NCBI RefSeq assembly: GCF_011947225.1
Contig: NZ_JAATVW010000014.1
Span: forward strand, 1 to 64,000
From: Planosporangium flavigriseum
GTDB taxonomy: Bacteria > Actinomycetota > Actinomycetes > Mycobacteriales > Micromonosporaceae
DNA length: 64,000 nucleotides
Reading direction: 5' to 3'
A program made the position numbers and the translations under genes. Positions 35,274-44,290 of this stretch are shown here, in pieces; the first letter of the stretch is position 1, and every line of letters begins with the position of its first letter. Below the pieces are notes generated by a model. That model was not told where the DNA came from, ran no database searches, and was given only the letters and a program-made list of their open reading frames with translations.

Positions 35274-36419
35274 TTAGTCGTCGGTCTCGCCGTCTTCTCG
35301 CTCGTTGCGCCAGCTGGCGATGTTGTTGTAGCTGAGCTGCGCGAACTGCAGCGACTGGCCGGGCGCCGCGGTGCCGCCGGGGGCGTTGTCCTGCTCGTAG
35401 TTGGGGTGACGGAAGCCCGGCCTGCCGATCTCCTCGAGGAACTTCTGCAGCGGGACGTCGCCGGTGCCGGCCGGCACCATGGCGTAGCCGTCGGCACGGG
35501 TGGTGTCCTTCACCCCGTCCTTGACGTGGAACAGCGGGAAGCGCTTCGAGTGCCGCTTCACCGTCTTGACGGGGTCGAAGGTGCTGGTGCGCGTGGTCCC
35601 GTCGGGGGCGGTGTAGGTCTGGTAGCGGTACTGGGCGACGTAACCCCAGAAAATGTCCATTTCGAAGTGGACGAGCTTGGGGTCGGTCAGGCTGAAGAAG
35701 TAGTCCAGCGCGCGCAGGCCGGACGACCGGGTGGGCTTTCCGTTGGCGTCCAGCGGCCCCGAGTCCAGCAGGAAGTTGTACTCAGCGTGGTGGTTGTGCT
35801 GGTACAGCTTGATCCCACGCTGCCTGGCCAGCTCGCCGAACTGGTTGAATCTGTCGGCGGCGATCTGCCAGTCCTCCTTGTACCGGCTGTTGGTCGGGAT
35901 GGAGGCGTAGCCGATGTGCGGCAGGCCGAGCGTCTCGGCGATGTCGAGTTGGGCCTTGAATGCGTCCGGGTTGGTGAAGTTGATGGACGCGTGGCTGCCG
36001 TTGGCCTTCAACCCGTTGTCGTCGAGCAGCTGGCGGATCTCCGCCGGCGTGATCTGGCGGCCCAGGATGCTCGTGTGCTGGGTGTACCCGGCGAACTCGA
36101 CCTCCTTGTAGCCCATTCTCGCCAGTTCCTCGAAGACGTAGCGGAAGCCGCCGTCGAGACCCTTGGCCGGGTCCGGAGCGCGGGAGATGACGTCACGGAC
36201 GGTGTACAGAATGATGCCCCGGCGGGCCGGCAGAACGGTCGGGCCGCCGTGGTGGCCGTTGTCGTCATGGCGGTCGTCGCCCTTCCCGTCCGAGGCGAAC
36301 GCGGCCGACGGGATCAGCGACATCGCTGCGGCGCCGATCGCCGCGGCGGCCGAGGCGCCGAGTAACCGGCGCCGGTTCAGGCGCGAGGGTGCGCATACGT
36401 CCTGGTTTTCCGTACCCAT
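35274..36419 (-). CDS. TAT-exported sugar phosphate isomerase/epimerase-like protein
   Basis: A 381-residue protein with a twin-arginine signal (RLNRRRLLGASAAAAIGAAA, cleavage near SAAFASDG) followed by a xylose-isomerase-like TIM barrel. Motifs include GILYTVRD-type strand 1 (RRGIILYTVRDVISR), MGYKEVEFAGYT, YQHNHHAEYNF and HFEMDIFWGYVAQ with conserved acidic metal ligands, then FPLFHVKDG. Exported members of this family occur with ThuA and DUF1080 proteins, and family members are known to act on 3-keto sugars. It is probably the first gene of a minus-strand arm divergent from the ROK regulator. Confidence 0.88.
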   Translation of the reverse strand: MGTENQDVCAPSRLNRRRLLGASAAAAIGAAAMSLIPSAAFASDGKGDDRHDDNGHHGGPTVLPARRGIILYTVRDVISRAPDPAKGLDGGFRYVFEELARMGYKEVEFAGYTQHTSILGRQITPAEIRQLLDDNGLKANGSHASINFTNPDAFKAQLDIAETLGLPHIGYASIPTNSRYKEDWQIAADRFNQFGELARQRGIKLYQHNHHAEYNFLLDSGPLDANGKPTRSSGLRALDYFFSLTDPKLVHFEMDIFWGYVAQYRYQTYTAPDGTTRTSTFDPVKTVKRHSKRFPLFHVKDGVKDTTRADGYAMVPAGTGDVPLQKFLEEIGRPGFRHPNYEQDNAPGGTAAPGQSLQFAQLSYNNIASWRNEREDGETDD

Positions 36420-37032
36420 TACTCCTCCTTCTCTGCGGGGCGCAGAGGTTGTTGTTGGGGGCCGCAGCCCGTGTTACGGACGACGCCGGGCGCGCGGTAT
36501 CGACACCCGACGCCGACGGTCGTGGGTGGGTATGGGAATTCGTCCGCCCGGAGATGATCTATCCGGGCGGATGGTCGAGCGGGAGGGCCGTCAGGTTAGG
36601 CGGGTGCCGCGGGAACTGACGGCGGGCGGGTTCGCCGGTGCGAGGTGGGTGCCCTTCATGGCGCCTCCCGGATACTCGGGGGACAGAGCAACGTGCCGGG
36701 TTGACGGAGAGTAAGCAGCTCAAACGCTCGGTCAACCCTTAAGGCCGGAAGGCTATAGGTGATCGATGTTCAAAGCTAGACGCCTTTCGAAAAATCTTCC
36801 GTTCGTGTCGACAAAAGTCCTCCGTGCCTGCGTAGCGAACCGCTGGCGGTCGGCGCCTCGGCGTCGCGGCCCGGCTGGGCCGTCGCGGTGACGGTGCGTC
36901 AGGCGGCTGCGGACAGGGGACTTCCGTCGAACTAAGCAAAAGTTTGTAATCGACGGGGTGAATGTCTTTACGAGTCGATCAGAACTCGATTAGCCTCTCG
37001 CCCCAAGCGCCGTTCTCCCATGGAGGTCATGA
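36420..37032 (+). other. 613-base divergent regulatory region
   Basis: No gene is visible between the divergent isomerase-like and ROK regulator genes. The region is less GC-rich from about 36700 to 36990. It contains the inverted repeat noted separately and, just before the ROK gene, a good ribosome-binding site (ggagg at 37022). It most likely holds promoters for both arms and the binding sites of the ROK protein. Confidence 0.6.
36698..36738 (-). promoter_or_regulatory. inverted repeat flanking a candidate promoter
   Basis: GGGTTGAC (36698-36705) and GTCAACCC (36731-36738) form an inverted repeat with 25 bases between. On the minus strand TTGACC and TACTCT are spaced by 16 bases, matching a sigma-70-type promoter for the TAT isomerase gene. 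The arms overlap the promoter, so a dimeric repressor such as the ROK protein could act here. This is inference from layout. Confidence 0.35.
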
Positions 37033-38223
37033 ATGGCAGCTCCAGATCAAGTCACGGACCCGGTCGGGTCGCGGTTGCTGCGGCGGCTGCGCGACTCCGG
37101 CCCGCTGTCCCGGGCTGAACTCGCCAGCGGGCTGGAAGTGCCGCGGGCCCGACTCCTGTCCGAACTGGACTCGCTGCTGGCCGCCGGCCTCGTGCAGGAG
37201 GCCGGTCCGGCGGAGTCGCGCGGTGGACGCCGATCCACACTGGTGGAGCTCAACCGTGACCTGCGGTTCGCCGCGGTGGACCTGGGCGCCCGATCCATCG
37301 ACGTGGAGATCACCGATGGTCGGCTCGAGCCGATCGCGGTGCACTCCGAGCCGGCCGACATCCGCTCGGGCCCGAAGGTGATCCTGCACCGGGTCAGCGA
37401 GATCCTGGCCAAGTTCAAGGTGGACGGTGCCTACGACCGGCTCCAGGCGATCGGTATCGGGATACCGGGCCCCGTCAGCTTCCGCGACGGTGTGCCGGTC
37501 TCGCCACCGATCATGCCCGGATGGGACCGGTTCCCGGTACGTGAGGTGCTCGGCCGGGAGCACGGCTGTCCGGTCGTGGTCGACAACGACGTCAACATCA
37601 TGGCGATCGGGGAGCGGTACGGGGGCGTCGCCCGGATGACGGACAACCTGCTGTTCGTGAAGATCGGTACGGGTATCGGCTGCGGCATCTACGTGGGCGG
37701 TCAGGTGTACCGGGGTACCGACGGCTGCGCCGGCGACATCGGCCACATCCAGGTCGAGGACGACGGCCCGGTCTGCAGTTGCGGCAACATCGGCTGCCTG
37801 GAGGCGTACTTCGGTGGGGGCGCGCTGGGCCGCGACGCGCTGGCGGCCGCGCGCAGCGGTCAGTCCCCGGCCCTGGCCGAGCGGCTGTCCAACAGCGGCG
37901 CGCTGACCGCCGCGGACGTCGCCGCCGGCGCCGCGGAGGGTGACGCCACGTGTGTCCAGCTGATCCGCGACGGCGGCCGGCGGGTCGGCACCGTGCTCGC
38001 CGGCCTGGTGAGCTTCATCAACCCTTCGATGATCGTTATCGGCGGCGGGCTCGCGGGCCTCGGTCACCTGCTGCTCGCCGAGATCCGGAGCGTGGTCTAC
38101 CGCCGCTCGCTTCCGCTGGCCACCGGCAACCTGCCGATCGTCATGTCGGAGCTCGGCGCGCGCGCCGGCGTGGTCGGTGCGGCCGTCCTCGCCAGCGATC
38201 TCGCGTACGGACAGCCGTCATGA
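37033..38223 (+). CDS. ROK-family transcriptional regulator
   Basis: A 396-residue regulator of the NagC/XylR group. The N-terminal winged helix (residues 12-70, GPLSRAELASGLEVPRARLL) binds DNA; the rest is a sugar-kinase-like fold. It has the ROK zinc motif CSCGNIGCLEAY and the sugar-binding stretch IGTGIGCGIYVGGQVYRGTDG. ATG 37033 follows ggagg. ROK regulators usually repress a sugar operon and respond to its sugar. Its stop overlaps the transporter ATPase start, so it controls or co-varies with the following operon and perhaps the divergent arm. Confidence 0.93.
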   Translation: MAAPDQVTDPVGSRLLRRLRDSGPLSRAELASGLEVPRARLLSELDSLLAAGLVQEAGPAESRGGRRSTLVELNRDLRFAAVDLGARSIDVEITDGRLEPIAVHSEPADIRSGPKVILHRVSEILAKFKVDGAYDRLQAIGIGIPGPVSFRDGVPVSPPIMPGWDRFPVREVLGREHGCPVVVDNDVNIMAIGERYGGVARMTDNLLFVKIGTGIGCGIYVGGQVYRGTDGCAGDIGHIQVEDDGPVCSCGNIGCLEAYFGGGALGRDALAAARSGQSPALAERLSNSGALTAADVAAGAAEGDATCVQLIRDGGRRVGTVLAGLVSFINPSMIVIGGGLAGLGHLLLAEIRSVVYRRSLPLATGNLPIVMSELGARAGVVGAAVLASDLAYGQPS

Positions 38224-39758
38224 CCGCGCAGGACCCGGTCGTGCTGCGGCTGGCCGGCATCGTCAAGACGTTCCCGGGCGTACGCGCTCTCGACGGGGTG
38301 GAGCTGGAGGTACGGGCCGGCGAGGTGCACTGCCTGCTCGGCCAGAACGGCGCCGGCAAGTCCACTTTGATCAAGGTGTTGGCCGGGGTGCACCGGCCGG
38401 ACGCCGGTGAGATCGTCTGGCAGGGCGAGCCGACCTCGTTCAGCAATCCGCAGGCGGCGACGAAGGCCGGCATCGCGACCATCTATCAGGAGCTCGACCT
38501 CGTCGAGGACCTGACGGTGGCGGAGAACGTGTTCCTCGGCCACGAGCCGCGTACCGGCGGCTTCGTCCAGCGTGGACGGATGCGCCGCTCCACGCGGGAG
38601 ATCCTCGGTCGGCTGGGGCACGCGGAGATCCCGGTGGGCCGGGCGGTGGGCAAGTTGCCGGCGGCGGCCAAGCAGATCGTCAGCATGGGCCGGGCGCTGT
38701 CCTACGACGCGCGTCTGATCATCATGGACGAGCCGAGCGCCGTGCTCGCCCACGACGAGGTCGCCAACCTGTTCCGGGTGATCCGCGACTTGACCGCACA
38801 GGGCATCGCGGTCATCTACATCTCCCATCGGATGGAGGAGATCCGCGAGATCGGCGACCGGGTGACCGTGCTCAAGGACGGTCGCACCTCGGCGGTCAAC
38901 CTCCCGGCCCGCACCACCCCCACCGCCGAACTGGTCAGCCGGATGACCGGCCGCTCGATCGAGTACGTCTTCCCGGACCGGCCGGCGCCGGCCGCCGACC
39001 GCCCATCCGCCCCGCTGCTGAAGGTCGAGGGGTTGACCCGGCACGGGGAGTTCACCGACATCTCCCTGACGGTCGGCGCCGGGGAGATCGTGGGCATCGC
39101 GGGGCTGGTCGGCTCCGGGCGCTCGGAGTTGCTCGAGACCATCTACGGCGCCCGCCGGGCACACGCCGGCCAGGTACGGGTCGACGGCCGGTCGCTGCCC
39201 GCCGGCCAGGTTGGCGCCGCCGTACGCGCCGGCGTCGGCATGGCGCCGGAGGAGCGCAAGAGCCAGGCGCTCGTCCTGGACGAGCCGATCTACCGCAACG
39301 TCACGCTGGCCTCGTTCGGAAAGTACGCGACCGGCGGGTTCACCAACGCCGACCGGGAACGCAAGGCGGCCGAGAAGGTCGCCGACGCGCTCGCGCTGCA
39401 CCCCCGCGACGTACGCCGGCCGGTCCGGACGCTGTCGGGCGGTAACCAGCAGAAGGTGGTGCTGGGCCGTTGGCTGCTGGGCCAGGGCACCAAGCTGCTG
39501 CTGCTCGACGAGCCGACCCGCGGCGTGGACATCGGCGCCCGGGCCGAGTTGTACCAGGTCATTCGCGCGCTGGCCGACGATGGCATGGGCGTGCTGTTGG
39601 TCTCCAGCGAGGTGCCCGAGGTGCTGGGACTGGCCGACCGCGTCCTGGTGATGCGCGAGGGCCATCTGATCCACGAGGCGCCGGCCGCGCAACTTGATGA
39701 GGAAACCGTACTCGACCTCGTCATGGCGGGGTCGCTGCTGGAGGTGACGGCGCCATGA
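38220..39758 (+). CDS. sugar ABC transporter ATPase (RbsA/XylG type)
   Basis: A 512-residue protein with two fused ABC domains, the usual form for ribose/xylose/inositol-type importers. Domain 1 has Walker A GQNGAGKST and Walker B MDEPSAVLAH. Domain 2 has the degenerate GLVGSGRSE and an intact signature LSGGNQQKVVLGRWL with LLDEPTRGVDIGA. The ATG at 38220 overlaps the ROK stop by four bases, and its own stop overlaps the permease start in the same way. It powers import at the inner membrane face. Confidence 0.95.
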   Translation: MTAQDPVVLRLAGIVKTFPGVRALDGVELEVRAGEVHCLLGQNGAGKSTLIKVLAGVHRPDAGEIVWQGEPTSFSNPQAATKAGIATIYQELDLVEDLTVAENVFLGHEPRTGGFVQRGRMRRSTREILGRLGHAEIPVGRAVGKLPAAAKQIVSMGRALSYDARLIIMDEPSAVLAHDEVANLFRVIRDLTAQGIAVIYISHRMEEIREIGDRVTVLKDGRTSAVNLPARTTPTAELVSRMTGRSIEYVFPDRPAPAADRPSAPLLKVEGLTRHGEFTDISLTVGAGEIVGIAGLVGSGRSELLETIYGARRAHAGQVRVDGRSLPAGQVGAAVRAGVGMAPEERKSQALVLDEPIYRNVTLASFGKYATGGFTNADRERKAAEKVADALALHPRDVRRPVRTLSGGNQQKVVLGRWLLGQGTKLLLLDEPTRGVDIGARAELYQVIRALADDGMGVLLVSSEVPEVLGLADRVLVMREGHLIHEAPAAQLDEETVLDLVMAGSLLEVTAP

Positions 39759-40846
39759 CCGAGCCGGGGAATGCCGTGGCGGAGGCAGGAGGGACCCCGC
39801 CACATACGACGACCGCCCCCGCGGACGCGAGACCGCCCCGGCCGGGCAAGGCCCGCGGTGGTTGGTGGGGCGGTGACGCGAGCGAACCGGTACGGCGCAA
39901 CCTGGGCCTCGTCGGCGTGCTGGTGCTGCTGTACCTGATCGGGGTCTTCTCCCGGCCGGACATCTTCGCCAGCGGCGCTCGCCTGTGGAGCAACGAGTTG
40001 ACCGTGCTCACCCAGGCGGCGAGCATCGGCGTGATCACGATCGGCATGACGTTCGTGATGATCAGCGGCGGCATCGACCTCTCGGTCGGCGCGCTGCTGG
40101 CGCTGGCCAGCGTGTGGTCGACCACGGTCGCGACGCAGAGCTACGGCCCCGGGGTCATGATCTTCACGGCCCTGGCGGTGGGCACCGTCGCCGGCGCGGT
40201 GAACGGCATCCTCATCGCGTACGGCCGGATGGTGCCGTTCATCGCGACGATGGCCCTGATGGTCGCGGCGCGCGGCCTGTCGCAGAAGATCTCGGGCAAG
40301 CTGACCCAGATCTCCAAGGTCGACACCATCAACAAGATCGCTGAGACCAAGGTGCTGGGCATCCCGCTGCTCGTCATCATCTTCGGCGCCGTGGCGGCGG
40401 CCGGCTGGATCCTGCTCAACCGCACCACCTTCGGCCGGCGCACGGTCGCGATCGGTGGCAATCCCGAAGCCGCCCGACTGGCCGGGATCAACCTCCGTCG
40501 TCACCAGGTGCTGCTGTACGCGCTGTCCGGACTGTGCTGCGGTATCGCCGCCATCATGGTCACCTCGCTGTCCAACGCCGGCTCCTCCGACCACGGAAAC
40601 CTCTACGAACTCCAGGCCATCGCGGCCGCCATCATCGGCGGTACGTCCCTGGCCGGTGGCCGCGGCACCATCGTCGGCTCGGTGCTCGGCGTGCTCGTCT
40701 TCACGCAGATCACCAACCTGTTCATCGTCAACAACCTTCAGCTGGAGTTCCAGCTGATCGCCCAGGGCGCCATCATCGTCGGCGCCGTGCTCATCCAGCA
40801 GTTCCGGGTCGCCGCGCTGCGGCGGCCGGCGCCTCCCGGCGCCTGA
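39755..40846 (+). CDS. sugar ABC transporter permease (RbsC type)
   Basis: A 363-residue membrane protein with about ten hydrophobic helices after a Pro/Gly-rich cytoplasmic start. It has the BPD_transp_2 signature GGIDLSVGALLALASV and the ATPase-contact region GGNPEAARLAGINLRRHQ, and later IIGGTSLAGGRGTIVGSVLG. One permease is the norm for this importer class and works as a homodimer. ATGA overlap with the ATPase gene shows coupled synthesis. The sugar cannot be read from sequence; pentoses and inositol are typical for the family. Confidence 0.95.
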   Translation: MTEPGNAVAEAGGTPPHTTTAPADARPPRPGKARGGWWGGDASEPVRRNLGLVGVLVLLYLIGVFSRPDIFASGARLWSNELTVLTQAASIGVITIGMTFVMISGGIDLSVGALLALASVWSTTVATQSYGPGVMIFTALAVGTVAGAVNGILIAYGRMVPFIATMALMVAARGLSQKISGKLTQISKVDTINKIAETKVLGIPLLVIIFGAVAAAGWILLNRTTFGRRTVAIGGNPEAARLAGINLRRHQVLLYALSGLCCGIAAIMVTSLSNAGSSDHGNLYELQAIAAAIIGGTSLAGGRGTIVGSVLGVLVFTQITNLFIVNNLQLEFQLIAQGAIIVGAVLIQQFRVAALRRPAPPGA

Positions 40847-40950
40847 ACAGCCCACGTATCCCCTTCCACACACCCACAGCGCGCCAGGCCTGCGCCCACC
40901 ACGGACGCAGGTGTAGATCAACGCACCCTTTTTCGACCAGGAGGTCGTCA

Positions 40951-42006
40951 ATGAGCAGAACCCCGGGTGACCTGTCCCGCCGACGCTTACTCATGGGCGG
41001 GGCCGCCCTCAGCGCCGGCACCCTGCTGGCCGCCTGCACCTCCAACGCGGAGCCGAAGACCAGCGACGCCGGCCAGACCAAGACGGGCAGCGGCGACAAC
41101 GCGGCGCCGGGCAAGACGGTGACGATCGGCTTCTCCGCCCCCTCCGCCGACCACGGCTGGATCCGGGCCATCACCGACAACGCCAAGAAGCAGGCGGCGC
41201 TCTACTCCGACGTCAAGTTCACCCAGGTGGACGCCGGCAAGGACGCCCCCGCCCAGGTCGCTGCGCTGCAGACGCTGATCCAGCAGAAGCCCGACGCGAT
41301 CGTGCTGCTGCCGCAGGACGGCGCCCAGCTGACCGCCGCGGGCAAGGCCGCGATGCAGGCCGGGATCCCGGTGATCAACCTCGACCGGGAGTTCTCCGAC
41401 GCCGGGGCGTCCCGGCTGCTCATCAAGGGCGACAACTACGGCATGGGCTACGCCGCCGGTCTGTACATCGGCAACAAGCTCAAGGGCAAGTCCGACGCGG
41501 TCATCGCCGAGATCGCCGGCATCGACAGCCTGCCGCTGACCCAGGACCGTTCGAAGGGCTTCAAGGACGCTCTCGCCACCTTCAACCTGCGGGTCACCAA
41601 CCGGGTCGCGGCGCAGTTCACCGTGCAGTCGGGCCAGGACGTCACGGCCAACCTGCTGCAGGCCGCTTCGAAGATCGACGCGATCTGGAACCACGACGAC
41701 GACCAGGGCGTGGGCGTGCTGGCAGCGATCAAGCAGGCCAGCCGCAAGGAGTTCTTCATGGTCGGCGGCGCCGGATCGCTCGACGTCATGGAGCACATCA
41801 AGGCCGGCGACACGCCGCTGGAGGCCACGGTCACCTACCCGCCGAGCATGGCCTCCTCGGCCATCGCGCTGGCCCGGCTGATCGCCCAGGGCAAGGGCCT
41901 CTCCGACCTGGTGGAGCTCCAGGTGCCCAAGCAGATCGTGCTCGCCTCCGAGACGATCACCAAGGAGAACGTCGACAAGTACCTGCCACTCGGATTCAGG
42001 TCCTAA
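40951..42006 (+). CDS. sugar-binding lipoprotein (RbsB type)
   Basis: A 351-residue periplasmic-binding-protein-type receptor. The N-terminus is a TAT lipoprotein signal (SRRRLLMGGAALSAGTLLAAC), with lipidation at the Cys of LAACTSN. The mature part has the two-lobed fold with VTIGFSAPSADHGWIRAITD, the LIQQKPDAIVLLPQDG segment and PVINLDREFSD in the sugar cleft. ATG 40951 follows aggagg. It lies 104 bases after the permease and delivers substrate to it. The aromatic and charged cleft pattern is as in ribose/inositol receptors, but the ligand is unknown. Confidence 0.94.
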   Translation: MSRTPGDLSRRRLLMGGAALSAGTLLAACTSNAEPKTSDAGQTKTGSGDNAAPGKTVTIGFSAPSADHGWIRAITDNAKKQAALYSDVKFTQVDAGKDAPAQVAALQTLIQQKPDAIVLLPQDGAQLTAAGKAAMQAGIPVINLDREFSDAGASRLLIKGDNYGMGYAAGLYIGNKLKGKSDAVIAEIAGIDSLPLTQDRSKGFKDALATFNLRVTNRVAAQFTVQSGQDVTANLLQAASKIDAIWNHDDDQGVGVLAAIKQASRKEFFMVGGAGSLDVMEHIKAGDTPLEATVTYPPSMASSAIALARLIAQGKGLSDLVELQVPKQIVLASETITKENVDKYLPLGFRS

Positions 42007-42027
42007 CCCACGGGGGGAGTTCCGCCA

Positions 42028-43233
42028 GTGTCCACACAGGAACTGCGGGTCGGTATGGTCGGTTACGCCTTCATGGGTGCCGCGCACTCACAGGCGTGGC
42101 GCACCGTGAATCGCGTATTCGACCTGCCGCTTCGCGCACGCATGGTGGCGATTGCCGGTCGCGACACCAGTAAGGTCGCCGCTGCGGCGACCCGGCTCGG
42201 CTGGGACGAGTCGGTGACCGACTGGCGTGAGCTGATCGCGCGGGACGACATCGATCTCGTCGATGTCTGCACGCCGGGCGACAGCCACTGTGAGATCGCC
42301 GTCGCGGCGCTGCGGGCCGGCAAGCACGTCCTGTGCGAGAAACCGCTGGCCAACTCGGTCGAGGAGGCCCGTACCATGACCGCTACGGCGGCCCGCGCCC
42401 GGATCGACGGGGTTCGCGCCATGGTCGGGTTCAACTACCGCCGGGTGCCGGCCGTCGCCTACCTGCGTGAGCTCGTGGCGAACGGCCGGCTCGGCGCGAT
42501 CCGGCACGTGCGCGCCGTCTATCTCCAGGACTGGATCACCGACCCACAGTTCCCGCTGGTCTGGCGACTCCAACGGGACAAGGCCGGATCCGGTGCGCTC
42601 GGTGACATCGGCGCGCACATCGTCGATCTCACGCAGTACGTCACCGGCGAGCTCATCACCGGGGTCAGCGGGTTGACCGAGACATTCATCCGGGAGCGGC
42701 CGTTGCCAGCCGAGGCGAGCGGTCTGTCCGCCTCGGCCGGCAACGGCGCGACGCCGGCGACCGGACCGGTGACCGTCGACGACGCGGCGCTCTTCATCGC
42801 GCGACTGTCCGGTGGCGGGCTCGCGTCGTACGAGGCGACCCGCTTCGCGACCGGGCGCAAGAACGGGCTGCGGGTCGAGGTGAACGGCTCACTCGGGTCG
42901 GCCGTCTTCGACCTGGAGCGGCTCAACGAGTTGGAGTTCTACGACGCCACCGTGCCGGGGCCGCAGCAGGGTTTCTCCCGGATCCTGGTCACCGAGGGCG
43001 ACCACCCGTACCTGTCGGCCTGGTGGCCGCCGGGGCACATCATCGGCTACGAGCACTCCTTCACCCATCAGATTCGCGACCTCATCGAGGCAGTCGCGGT
43101 GGGCGCGGATCCCTCGCCCTCCTTCGAGGAAGCGCTGCAGGTCCAGTTGGTGCTCGACGCCGTCGAGCGAAGTGCGGGGGCCGGTTCCGGCTGGGTTCCG
43201 GTCGCCGCGCCCACCGTCCAGGCACTGGCGTGA
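42028..43233 (+). CDS. Gfo/Idh/MocA-family oxidoreductase
   Basis: A 401-residue NAD(P)-dependent sugar or cyclitol dehydrogenase. The Rossmann start is [17 protein letters not shown], and the catalytic-lysine motif is [15 protein letters not shown]. The C-terminal alpha/beta domain includes [17 protein letters not shown], with the His that helps catalysis. GTG 42028 follows ggggggag. Known relatives oxidise inositol at C2 or glycosides at C3 (ThuB, for example). Position after the importer and before an isomerase suggests that it takes the first oxidation step on the imported compound. Confidence 0.93.
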   Translation: MSTQELRVGMVGYAFMGAAHSQAWRTVNRVFDLPLRARMVAIAGRDTSKVAAAATRLGWDESVTDWRELIARDDIDLVDVCTPGDSHCEIAVAALRAGKHVLCEKPLANSVEEARTMTATAARARIDGVRAMVGFNYRRVPAVAYLRELVANGRLGAIRHVRAVYLQDWITDPQFPLVWRLQRDKAGSGALGDIGAHIVDLTQYVTGELITGVSGLTETFIRERPLPAEASGLSASAGNGATPATGPVTVDDAALFIARLSGGGLASYEATRFATGRKNGLRVEVNGSLGSAVFDLERLNELEFYDATVPGPQQGFSRILVTEGDHPYLSAWWPPGHIIGYEHSFTHQIRDLIEAVAVGADPSPSFEEALQVQLVLDAVERSAGAGSGWVPVAAPTVQALA

Positions 43234-43255
43234 GCCGGTCGAACAGGAGGACATG

Positions 43256-44263
43256 ATGGCGCGACCGATCACATTGTTCACCGGGCAGTGGGCCGACCTG
43301 CCGTTCGAGGAGGTCTGCCGGCTCGCCGCGGAGTGGGGGTACGACGGCCTGGAGATCGCCTGCTGGGGCGACCACTTCGAGGTCGACAAGGCGCTGGCCG
43401 ACGAGTCCTACCTGGACCGCAAACGGCAGACGCTGGCCAAGTACAACCTGGGGGTCTGGGCGATCTCCAACCACCTGGTCGGGCAGGCGGTCTGCGACCA
43501 CCCGATCGACCAGCGGCACCAGGGCATCCTGCCCGCGCGCATCTGGGGCGACGGGCAGGCGGAGGGCGTACGCCAGCGGGCCGCCGAGGAGATGAAGAAC
43601 ACCGCGCGGGCCGCGGCCAAGCTCGGCGTGTCCACGGTCGTCGGGTTCACCGGATCCTCGATCTGGCACACGGTGGCCATGTTCCCGCCCGTGCCGCAGC
43701 AGATGATCGAGGACGGGTACCAGGACTTCGCCGACCGGTGGAACCCGATCCTCGACGTCTTCGATGAGGTCGGTGTGCGCTTCGCGCACGAGGTGCACCC
43801 CAGCGAGATCGCGTACGACTACTGGACCGCCAAGCGCACCCTCGAGGCGATCGGGCACCGCCCGGCGTTCGGCCTCAACTGGGACCCGTCGCACTTCGTC
43901 TGGCAGGAGCTCGACCCGGTCAACTTCCTGTTCGACTTCGCCGACCGCATCTACCACGTCGACTGCAAGGACGCGAAGGTACGGACCGGCGACGGCCGGC
44001 GCGGGCGGCTCTCCTCCCACCTGCCCTGGGCAGATCTGCGCCGCGGTTGGGACTTCATCTCCACCGGCCACGGCGACGTGCCCTGGGAGGACTGCTTCCG
44101 GGCGCTCAACGCGATCGGCTACGACGGCCCGATCTCGATCGAGTGGGAGGACGCCGGGATGGACCGGCTCATCGGCGCGCCGGAAGCGCTGTCGTTCGTG
44201 CGCGGGCTCGCGTTCGACCCGCCGTCGGCCGCGTTCGACGCGGCGTTCGCCAGCAAGGACTGA
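43256..44263 (+). CDS. sugar phosphate isomerase/epimerase (TIM barrel)
   Basis: A 335-residue xylose-isomerase-like TIM barrel. ATG 43256 is six bases after aggagg; ATG 43253 is also possible. Motifs: [53 protein letters not shown] and [11 protein letters not shown], whose His, Glu and Asp residues bind the metal, and [10 protein letters not shown]. Such proteins act as 3-keto-sugar hydratases or isomerases or as inosose-processing enzymes. It follows the Gfo/Idh oxidoreductase by 22 bases, a frequent pair in inositol and 3-keto-glycoside pathways. Confidence 0.9.
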   Translation: MARPITLFTGQWADLPFEEVCRLAAEWGYDGLEIACWGDHFEVDKALADESYLDRKRQTLAKYNLGVWAISNHLVGQAVCDHPIDQRHQGILPARIWGDGQAEGVRQRAAEEMKNTARAAAKLGVSTVVGFTGSSIWHTVAMFPPVPQQMIEDGYQDFADRWNPILDVFDEVGVRFAHEVHPSEIAYDYWTAKRTLEAIGHRPAFGLNWDPSHFVWQELDPVNFLFDFADRIYHVDCKDAKVRTGDGRRGRLSSHLPWADLRRGWDFISTGHGDVPWEDCFRALNAIGYDGPISIEWEDAGMDRLIGAPEALSFVRGLAFDPPSAAFDAAFASKD

Positions 44264-44290
44264 CCCGGCACAGGTGGGGAGCGAGAGATC

